A stretch of 13,155 nucleotides of DNA, from the NCBI GenBank assembly GCA_013154205.1, contig JAADCY010000085.1:1-13155 (forward strand), given 5' to 3'. Positions 6,574-12,067 of this stretch are shown here, in pieces. The stretch's first letter is position 1, and every line of letters starts with the position of its first letter. Made by a program: the position numbers and the translations under genes. This stretch comes from Thermoproteota archaeon (lineage in GTDB: Archaea > Thermoproteota > Thermoprotei_A > Sulfolobales > Desulfurococcaceae). The notes under the pieces were generated by a model. That model was given only the letters and a program-made list of their open reading frames with translations. It made no database searches and had not been told where the DNA came from.

Positions 6574-7704
6574 TCACCCTCCGAGCAGGCTTAGGAATAC
6601 TCCTGCGACTACAGCTGTGCCTATTACTCCTGCGACATTGGGTCCCATGGCGTGCATCAGTATATGGTTCTCAGGGTCTTCTTCGAGTGCTAGTCTCTGC
6701 ACTACTCTCGCGCTCATAGGTACTGCCGATACCCCTGCGGCCCCTATCATCGGGTTGATCTTCTCCTTGCTGAACAAGTTCATGAGCTTAGCGAACAATA
6801 CTCCTCCAGCAGTAGCTGAGGCGAAAGCAACTATTCCGAGGCCCAACACCATGAGTGTCTTGGGTGTCAGGAATGTCTGGGCCTGCATTGTGCTTCCAAC
6901 GCCTATGCCTAGGAATATCGTGACGATGTTCATGAGTTCTTCGCTAGCGGCTTTCCTCAGTCTCTCGACTACGCCTGATTCTTTGAAGAGGTTTCCTATC
7001 ATTATCATTCCTATTAGTGGAGCGGCGCTTGGGACTAGTAGGCCGACAACGATCATGGTTATGATCGGGAATATTATCTTCTCCTTCTTAGATACAGGGC
7101 GGAGCTGCTTCATCCTTATCCTTCTCTCCTTCTTCGTCGTCAATAGCTTTATGACGGGCGGCTGTATGAGGGGTACTAGGCTCATATAGCTGTAGGCGGC
7201 GACGGCTGTTGCTGCTAATAGATGTGGGGCAAGCTTGATCGTGAGGTATATTGTTGTAGGGCCATCAGCTCCTCCGATGATGCCTATACTGGCGGCCTCT
7301 TTGACATTGAAGCCTAGGAGGAGTGCTAGGAGCATGGCGACGAAGACACCGATCTGCGCCGCTGCTCCAAGTAATAGGCTCTTAGGATTCGCTATTAGGG
7401 GGCCGAAATCAATCATTGCTCCGAGGCCCAAGAATATCAGTAGTGGTACGACCTCAGTATCTATCAAGTAGTGCTTCACGAGGTAGAGGAAGCCCGTGGG
7501 AGGCTGTGTAAGCCCCGTTAATGGCAGGTTCACCAGCACCGCCGTTATACCTATTGGTAGAAGGATTAGTGGCTCATAGTTCTTCTTCACAGCCAAGTAG
7601 ACGAGCCCTAATCCTATCAGGATCATCACTAGGTTGCCGACAGTGATGCGGAGAACGCCGATGTTCTGGGCGAGGGCTGAGAAAACATCCACAGCGATCA
7701 CCAT
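6574..7704 (-). CDS. oadB: Na+-translocating oxaloacetate decarboxylase, beta subunit (Na+ channel)
   Basis: A 376-residue integral membrane protein that decarboxylates carboxybiotin and drives Na+ out of the cell. It has many membrane helices and the family's landmark motifs: GGADGPT at 144-150, YSYMSLVPLIQPP at 171-183, NPMIGAAGVSAVPMSAR at 317-333 and HAMGPNVAGVIGTA at 351-364. Set against the Klebsiella enzyme as I remember it (D203, Y229, N373, G377, S382), a constant offset of 56 places D147, Y173, N317, G321 and S326 here. All functional residues are therefore kept. Start ATG 7704; no strong ribosome site precedes it and the predicted transcript start is only a few bases upstream, so it may be nearly leaderless. 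It is followed six bases later by oadG. A methylmalonyl-CoA decarboxylase beta subunit would look alike, but the OadA-type alpha subunit nearby favours oxaloacetate. Confidence 0.95.
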   Translation of the reverse strand: MVIAVDVFSALAQNIGVLRITVGNLVMILIGLGLVYLAVKKNYEPLILLPIGITAVLVNLPLTGLTQPPTGFLYLVKHYLIDTEVVPLLIFLGLGAMIDFGPLIANPKSLLLGAAAQIGVFVAMLLALLLGFNVKEAASIGIIGGADGPTTIYLTIKLAPHLLAATAVAAYSYMSLVPLIQPPVIKLLTTKKERRIRMKQLRPVSKKEKIIFPIITMIVVGLLVPSAAPLIGMIMIGNLFKESGVVERLRKAASEELMNIVTIFLGIGVGSTMQAQTFLTPKTLMVLGLGIVAFASATAGGVLFAKLMNLFSKEKINPMIGAAGVSAVPMSARVVQRLALEEDPENHILMHAMGPNVAGVIGTAVVAGVFLSLLGG

Positions 7705-7720
7705 TCAACAAGGTGTTGAA
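7704..7720. promoter_or_regulatory. Perfect inverted repeat at the oadB start (candidate operator)
   Basis: TTCAACA (7704-7710), AGG, TGTTGAA (7714-7720) is a perfect 7-3-7 inverted repeat. It touches the first base of the oadB ATG and covers the expected transcription start. The half-site TTCAACA occurs again in the oadA promoter (10992-10998), and TTGAA-type arms occur before the ABC operon. A bound protein here would block initiation. Confidence 0.5.
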
Positions 7721-7721
7721 C

Positions 7722-7740
7722 ATTAATTGAATATATTACG
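7722..7740 (-). promoter_or_regulatory. oadB-oadG promoter region
   Basis: On the minus strand, TAATATATTC (7731-7739) is the best TATA-like box, 20-25 bases before the expected start. It overlaps the 12-mer ATTAATTGAATA (7722-7733, plus-strand reading), which is found identically upstream of oadA at 11024-11035. Confidence 0.4.
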
Positions 7741-7781
7741 GAGGAATTAAAGCTTTGAGCCCCGGGGACAAGGGATCAAGA

Positions 7782-7791
7782 ATAGGTTTAT
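7782..7791 (+). promoter_or_regulatory. Candidate TATA element of sufS
   Basis: ATAGGTTTAT at 7782-7791 lies about 52 bases before the sufS ATG. Transcription would start near 7813. The identical 10-mer lies upstream of the surface-protein gene at 11057-11066, at a similar distance from its start, which supports it as a promoter element of this genome. Confidence 0.45.
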
Positions 7792-7842
7792 CGTGTACAA
7801 AACACATTCTCATACCTGGACAGCAGAAACGGTGATCTGCTT

Positions 7843-9120
7843 ATGTTCGACCCGAAAGAAATAAGGAAGGATTTCCCAATCCTCGAGAGGAAAATACATG
7901 GTAAGCCCCTAATCTACTTCGATAACACGGCTACAACGCAGAAGCCCAGACAAGTTATCGACGCGATAGTTGATTTCTATACAAAGCACTACGCCAATGT
8001 CCACCGTGGCCTCCACACGCTGAGCCAGGAGGCCAGCCAGCTATACGAGGAGGCTCACGAGGTAATAGCGAAGTTCATCAACGCCTATAGCTGGGAAGAA
8101 GTAGTGTTCTGTAACAACACGACTGACGCCATAAACATCTTAGCCTATGCCTGGGGCTTCAAACACCTCAAGGAGGGAGACGAGATAGTCTTAACCGTGA
8201 TGGATCACCACAGCAACATGCTTCCATGGAGAAACGTCGCCAAGCTAACTGGTGCCAAGATAAAGTATGTCGATATCACTGATGACGGCTACCTGGACTA
8301 TAAGGATCTAGAGGAGAAGATAACCGAGAAAACCAAGGTCGTAGCATTCCCGGTGATGAGCAATGTCCTTGGGACAATCAATGATGTTAAACGAATAGTG
8401 AAACTAGCGCATAGTGTTGGAGCAATAGTTGTTGCGGATGGAGCACAGAGCGTTCCCCACATGCCAACAGATGTTAGGGCTATGGGGGTCGACTTCCTGG
8501 CTTTCAGCGGCCACAAAATGCTCGGCCCCACCGGAACAGGTGTTCTCTGGGGCAGAAAAGACCTGTTAGAAGACATGATGCCGTTCAAGGTCGGAGGAGA
8601 CACTATAAAAGACGTTACACTCGATAACGTTGTATGGCATGATCTACCCTGGAGGTTCGAGGCCGGAACACCAAATATCGCTGGTGGAATAGGATTAGCC
8701 GCAGCCGCTAAGTACTTAATGAAGCTTGGAATGGAGAATGTTAGGGCTCATGAGAAAGAATTAGTTGCCTATACATTGAAACGCTTCGAAGAGCTAGGAG
8801 ACGAGATAATCCTTGCAGGCCCAAGGGATCCAGAGCATCGTGGCGGAGTGATAAGCTTCAATGTTAGAGACCTGCATCACCACGTAGTGGGGCAGGCCCT
8901 CGACCTGTTCGGAATAGCTGTTAGAACGGGAATGCATTGCGCACACCCACTCCACTATAGACTTGGACTGAAAGGCACTGTTAGGGCTAGCTATTACATC
9001 TACAACACGAAAGAAGAGATCGATGTCTTCATAGACGCGTTGAAAGAAATCATTAAGATGAAGCCTAGCCTCAAGAAGATGGAGGAGGGAATGACAGACC
9101 TAATATGTACTGGTACATAA
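7843..9120 (+). CDS. sufS: Cysteine desulfurase, group II (SufS/CsdA type)
   Basis: A 425-residue PLP-dependent enzyme that takes sulfur from L-cysteine, forms an enzyme persulfide and leaves alanine, supplying iron-sulfur cluster assembly. The fold-type I aminotransferase signature is complete: N-terminal YFDNTATTQKP, tandem H122-H123 that stacks on PLP, D199 and Q202 (VADGAQS), PLP-binding K225 in FSGHKMLGPTG, and catalytic C366 in RTGMHCAHPL. The short loop around this cysteine (RxGxHCA) marks group II, unlike the longer loop of IscS. The start ATG has GGTGATC at 7831-7837. It stands alone on the plus strand between oadGB and oadA, without sufB, sufC, sufD or a SufE/SufU partner in the window. 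Its sulfur acceptor must be elsewhere. Confidence 0.95.
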   Translation: MFDPKEIRKDFPILERKIHGKPLIYFDNTATTQKPRQVIDAIVDFYTKHYANVHRGLHTLSQEASQLYEEAHEVIAKFINAYSWEEVVFCNNTTDAINILAYAWGFKHLKEGDEIVLTVMDHHSNMLPWRNVAKLTGAKIKYVDITDDGYLDYKDLEEKITEKTKVVAFPVMSNVLGTINDVKRIVKLAHSVGAIVVADGAQSVPHMPTDVRAMGVDFLAFSGHKMLGPTGTGVLWGRKDLLEDMMPFKVGGDTIKDVTLDNVVWHDLPWRFEAGTPNIAGGIGLAAAAKYLMKLGMENVRAHEKELVAYTLKRFEELGDEIILAGPRDPEHRGGVISFNVRDLHHHVVGQALDLFGIAVRTGMHCAHPLHYRLGLKGTVRASYYIYNTKEEIDVFIDALKEIIKMKPSLKKMEEGMTDLICTGT

Positions 9121-9177
9121 CGAAAACATAATTCTCCGATCAAATATCTTATAAAATATAATATATGGTATTATGGA

Positions 9178-9187
9178 AGGTTTTTTA
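9178..9187 (+). terminator. Oligo-T stop after sufS
   Basis: A T6 run at 9181-9186 follows an A/T-rich stretch beginning just after the sufS stop. It overlaps the oadA stop codon on the other strand. It is a likely archaeal intrinsic stop for sufS. No stable stem is needed or seen. Confidence 0.4.
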
Positions 9188-10948
9188 CTCGGGCTTAATA
9201 TATAGTATCGGCTGCCCAGACTCCAGGTTATCTCCCTCCTTAGCTACGACAGCCGATACAACACCGCTTACCGGGGCGAGTATATCGGTCTCCATCTTCA
9301 TCGATTCGAGGACAGCTACTTTCTGCCCCTTCTTGACGTGGTCGCCGGGCTTAACAAGTATCTTCAATACTTTACCCGCCATAGGAGATGATACAGGCTC
9401 TCCCTCCGGCTTACCGGCAGGGACTGATTCTTTCTTACCAGCACCAGCCTCTACTGGTAGTGCTCCCGTTGCTTGTATTGGGAGTTGTAGGACTGGCAGG
9501 CTAGACTTAATCGTTTCAAGCTCTACTCCTTCCACGCCTACCCTGTATTCTTTACCGTCTATGACGACCGCTATTACTTTGCCGTAGAGCTTGGGTTTCT
9601 CGGGAACCTCTATCTTGCCTTTCTTGCGGAGCTCAAAGAATTCTTTCGCGACTTCTGGGAATAGACAGTATGTTAGTATGTCTTCTTCTTTCTCTAGGTA
9701 GCCGTGGCTCTCAACCCATTCACGGCACTTGTCCAGCATTGGCTCTAATATGTCTGCAGGCCTGACGGTTATGGGTTCTTCGTCTCCCAGGATCAGCTTC
9801 TTGATCTCGGGCTTGATCGGTGCCGGTGGACGACCGTATAGTCCTTTAACATACTTCTTAGTCTCTTCCGGTATGACCTTGTATCTCCCCATGAGGACAT
9901 TGAGCACTGCCTGCGTACCGACGATCTGGCTTAGAGGTGTCACCAGTGGTGGCCATCCAAGCTCTTCTCTAACCCTGGGCACTTCTTCGAGGACCTTGTC
10001 CAGTTTGTCCAAAGCGTTTTGTTCGCGAAGCTGTGCTATTAGGTTGCTGAACATTCCTCCAGGTATCTGGTGTATTATGACGTCAGGGTTGGGGAGGAGG
10101 ATTCTCGGGTTGAGGAGGTGGCTGTAGTGCTTGTTGATTACTTCTTTGATGTACTTGGATATCTTGTTGATAACCTTCATATTGATGCTCGGCCTGTGCT
10201 CCGGCGGCAACGCGTAATAGACTGACTGGATGCCGGGCTGAGCGGTTCCGAAGGCTAATGGGCTTATAGCTGTGTCTATGAAGTCCGCGCCAGCCTTAAC
10301 ACTCATGAGGTATGTTGCAACAGCTAGTCCTCCGGTTGCATGGGTGTGTACGTTGACGGGTACTTTGAATCTCTTCTTGAGCTCGCTTACGAGCTCGTAG
10401 GCTACGTGGGGCTCTAGGATCCCCGCCATGTCCTTGATCGTTATCACGTCTACCTCGAGAGCTAGTAGTTCTTCCGCGAGTTTGAGATAGTATTCCACGT
10501 TGTGGACGGGGCTTATCGTGTAGCACATGGCTCCCTGGACGATGGCGCCTAGCTTCTTAGCGGTCTTAATGCTGACCTTCATGTTCCTGACATCGTTGAG
10601 GGCGTCGAATACTCTGAATATGTCGATGCCGTTCTTGTAGGCTAGCTCCACGAATTTCACGACTACATCGTCTGGGTAGTGCCTGTAGCCTACGAGGTTT
10701 TGTCCTCTGAGAAGCATTTGTAGCTTGGCTCTCTTGACACGTTCACGTATTAATCGGAGCCTTATCCATGGGTCTTCCTTGAGGAATCTGAGTGGGGCGT
10801 CGAATGTTGCTCCTCCCCATACTTCTAGGCTGTAGAAGCCCGCGTCATCGATCATCTCGGCTATCGGTAGTAGGTCGCGTGTCCTGAACCTTGTTGCTAG
10901 GAGCGATTGGTGAGCGTCACGCATAGTGGTGTCTATGATCATGACCAA
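9185..10948 (-). CDS. oadA: Oxaloacetate decarboxylase alpha subunit (carboxyltransferase + biotin carrier; PycB homologue)
   Basis: A 587-residue soluble subunit that moves CO2 from oxaloacetate to its own biotin and delivers it to OadB. The HMGL-like TIM barrel starts at the N-terminus with IDTTMRDAHQS and has the metal ligands D11, H201 and H203 (VHTHATGG), K172 in KDMAG and C142. A constant offset of 6 from the Vibrio OadA positions I remember fits all of them. The conserved carboxylase domain runs to about 470. An Ala/Pro/Gly-rich linker (about 490-520) leads to the biotinyl domain with biotinylated K551 in ESMKMET. Start: TTG 10948, which has GGATGA about 7 bases upstream, or ATG 10942 two codons later. 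The same protein type serves as PycB of archaeal pyruvate carboxylase; the nearby oadB and oadG favour the decarboxylase. It is divergent from the 11128 gene. Confidence 0.93.
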   Translation of the reverse strand: MVMIIDTTMRDAHQSLLATRFRTRDLLPIAEMIDDAGFYSLEVWGGATFDAPLRFLKEDPWIRLRLIRERVKRAKLQMLLRGQNLVGYRHYPDDVVVKFVELAYKNGIDIFRVFDALNDVRNMKVSIKTAKKLGAIVQGAMCYTISPVHNVEYYLKLAEELLALEVDVITIKDMAGILEPHVAYELVSELKKRFKVPVNVHTHATGGLAVATYLMSVKAGADFIDTAISPLAFGTAQPGIQSVYYALPPEHRPSINMKVINKISKYIKEVINKHYSHLLNPRILLPNPDVIIHQIPGGMFSNLIAQLREQNALDKLDKVLEEVPRVREELGWPPLVTPLSQIVGTQAVLNVLMGRYKVIPEETKKYVKGLYGRPPAPIKPEIKKLILGDEEPITVRPADILEPMLDKCREWVESHGYLEKEEDILTYCLFPEVAKEFFELRKKGKIEVPEKPKLYGKVIAVVIDGKEYRVGVEGVELETIKSSLPVLQLPIQATGALPVEAGAGKKESVPAGKPEGEPVSSPMAGKVLKILVKPGDHVKKGQKVAVLESMKMETDILAPVSGVVSAVVAKEGDNLESGQPILYIKPE

Positions 10949-10961
10949 AACTTCTTCATCC

Positions 10962-10978
10962 CCATAACCCTGTTATGG
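10962..10978. promoter_or_regulatory. Perfect inverted repeat in the oadA leader
   Basis: CCATAAC (10962-10968), CCT, GTTATGG (10972-10978) is a perfect 7-3-7 inverted repeat, 14 bases upstream of the TTG start. It has the same geometry as the oadB repeat but a different sequence. By the predicted transcript start near 10991 it would lie within the mRNA leader, so it could be an operator or a small RNA hairpin. Confidence 0.45.
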
Positions 10979-10998
10979 TTGAAGCACGTTATTCAACA
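10978..10998. promoter_or_regulatory. Inverted repeat GTTGAA-N8-TTCAAC over the oadA transcription start
   Basis: GTTGAA (10978-10983) and TTCAAC (10992-10997) are a perfect 6-8-6 inverted repeat, and the right arm extends to the TTCAACA half-site also found at oadB. It covers the start predicted from the TATA-like box at 11013-11020. A near copy with the same spacing precedes the ABC operon at 308-327. Confidence 0.45.
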
Positions 10999-11012
10999 TA
11001 ATACACTAAGGA

Positions 11013-11035
11013 TTTTATAATTTATTAATTGAATA
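11013..11035 (-). promoter_or_regulatory. oadA promoter
   Basis: Read on the minus strand, TTATAAAA (11013-11020) is a clear TATA-like box about 25 bases before the predicted start. Just upstream of it is the 12-mer written ATTAATTGAATA on the plus strand (11024-11035), shared with the oadB promoter. Confidence 0.5.
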
Positions 11036-11056
11036 CATAACTCTCTAAACGTGACC

Positions 11057-11066
11057 ATAGGTTTAT
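11057..11066 (+). promoter_or_regulatory. Candidate TATA element of the 11128 surface-protein gene
   Basis: ATAGGTTTAT at 11057-11066 is identical to the element before sufS (7782-7791). Transcription would start near 11090, leaving a leader of about 38 bases before the ATG at 11128. Confidence 0.45.
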
Positions 11067-11127
11067 TTGGGCCTTGATACAAAGGAATAGGCATACCCGC
11101 CACGTATGTATTTGGGTGCAAAAAGAT

Positions 11128-11913
11128 ATGCGTAAAGAACTTGTCGGAGCAGTAGTTGTGTTCTCACTAGCACTTATGCTTATCTCGCTAGGAGCAGTAT
11201 TCTCATCTCCTCCCAGCTGGGCTAAGCCGGGAGCCTTCATGGAGTACAGGCTGACAGGCACTGTGGAGGCGAATCCACCGACAAAGGATCTGCCGCCGAA
11301 GTACTCTGCTTACAGCATAGTGAGATTCGAGATAATAAGCTATAATAGTACAATGGCTGAGGGACGCTTCTCAGTCCTGGAAAATAATGATACAAAGCAC
11401 ATATTCAAGTCATTCATGGGATACGAGGGCATGGAGACAACTGGCTATATTAGATGGGATGAGAACTTCACGATAAGCTTCCCACCACTATACCTATCCC
11501 CGGAGAAGCTCCCAAAGGACGGGCATATGCGTCAGCAGCGCATCATAACCGGCAACACAACGGTCACCCTACAGCTCAACGATGCATGGTACGATACGAG
11601 TACAGGTGTCCTCCTACACGCCAACTATATCATAGACACGAACGTCACAGGCGGTGAACAGACAGGGAGATATCTTACAAAGATAACGTTCCAGCTAATA
11701 GGAAGCAATTTCGTACCAGGCTATATCAAGAACTATACTGTGACAACCACTACGAGCCAACCATCTCCAACACAGGTATCTCCGAGCCCTACGGCAACGA
11801 CTACGCAGAGTAATGGTTCAACATATTACGCCGCCGCTGGCATCCTGGGCATAGTGCTGGTAGGCCTTGCAATATACTATGTTGCGGGTAAAGGCCGTGG
11901 GAAGAAACGGTAA
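11128..11913 (+). CDS. Cell-surface protein with N- and C-terminal membrane segments, unknown function
   Basis: A 261-residue protein whose family I do not recognise. Residues about 5-25 form a signal peptide or membrane anchor. A beta-rich outer domain (about 30-205) begins SSPPSWAKPGAFMEYRLTG and includes WYDTSTGVLLHANYIID, a pattern seen in archaeal secreted proteins that measure or bind something at the surface. It is followed by a Thr/Ser/Pro/Gln-rich stalk (about 210-230), a second membrane helix at 233-254 and a basic tail (KGRGKKR). Seven N-x-S/T sequons point to glycosylation outside the cell. The start at ATG 11128 is preferred because the hydrophobic segment follows at once and GGGTG (11114-11118) precedes it. 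An upstream TTG (11074) would add 18 basic residues. It shares a 179-base divergent promoter region with oadA. Confidence 0.8.
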   Translation: MRKELVGAVVVFSLALMLISLGAVFSSPPSWAKPGAFMEYRLTGTVEANPPTKDLPPKYSAYSIVRFEIISYNSTMAEGRFSVLENNDTKHIFKSFMGYEGMETTGYIRWDENFTISFPPLYLSPEKLPKDGHMRQQRIITGNTTVTLQLNDAWYDTSTGVLLHANYIIDTNVTGGEQTGRYLTKITFQLIGSNFVPGYIKNYTVTTTTSQPSPTQVSPSPTATTTQSNGSTYYAAAGILGIVLVGLAIYYVAGKGRGKKR

Positions 11914-12067
11914 TATGTAGTATTAATCGAATATATCAATAATAACATGATATTACATCTATATATCCAAGGATTTTTATTTCAAGAAATACATCAATAC
12001 TACACAGACGAGTAACAACGTCATTCTCAATTACGTCTCAAAAAAACCGGTTTAAGGGTGTCCTATC
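11914..12067 (+). promoter_or_regulatory. Intergenic region with promoter of the isomerase gene
   Basis: A 154-base A/T-rich region without a gene. GGATTTTTATTTC (11970-11982) could both end the upstream transcript (T5) and act as a TATA-like box, giving a start near 12002. Close to the gene lie the 10-base palindrome AAACCGGTTT (12044-12053) and a ribosome site AAGGGTG (12054-12060), seven bases before the ATG at 12068. Confidence 0.4.

Noticed and set aside
6482..7189. Long plus-strand open frame (235 codons) opposite oadB
   Set aside because: It is the antisense shadow of oadB/oadG, with Ser/Thr/Ile-rich low-complexity translation and no family motif. The minus-strand frame has the full OadB signature.
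6574..7704. Assignment as methylmalonyl-CoA or glutaconyl-CoA decarboxylase beta subunit
   Set aside because: The beta subunits are nearly indistinguishable, but those complexes use a propionyl-CoA carboxylase-like alpha subunit. The alpha subunit here is the HMGL-barrel OadA/PycB type.
7760..7767. CCCCGGGG palindrome upstream of sufS
   Set aside because: Short, without a partner repeat or a clear position relative to the promoter; likely chance.
8353..8420. C/D-box small RNA suggested by GTGATGA at 8353-8359
   Set aside because: No D box (CTGA) follows at the usual distance, and the stretch is ordinary sufS coding sequence.
9165..10127. Plus-strand open frames opposite oadA
   Set aside because: Shadow translations rich in Ser/Thr/Pro. 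oadA covers the whole interval with catalytic and biotin motifs.
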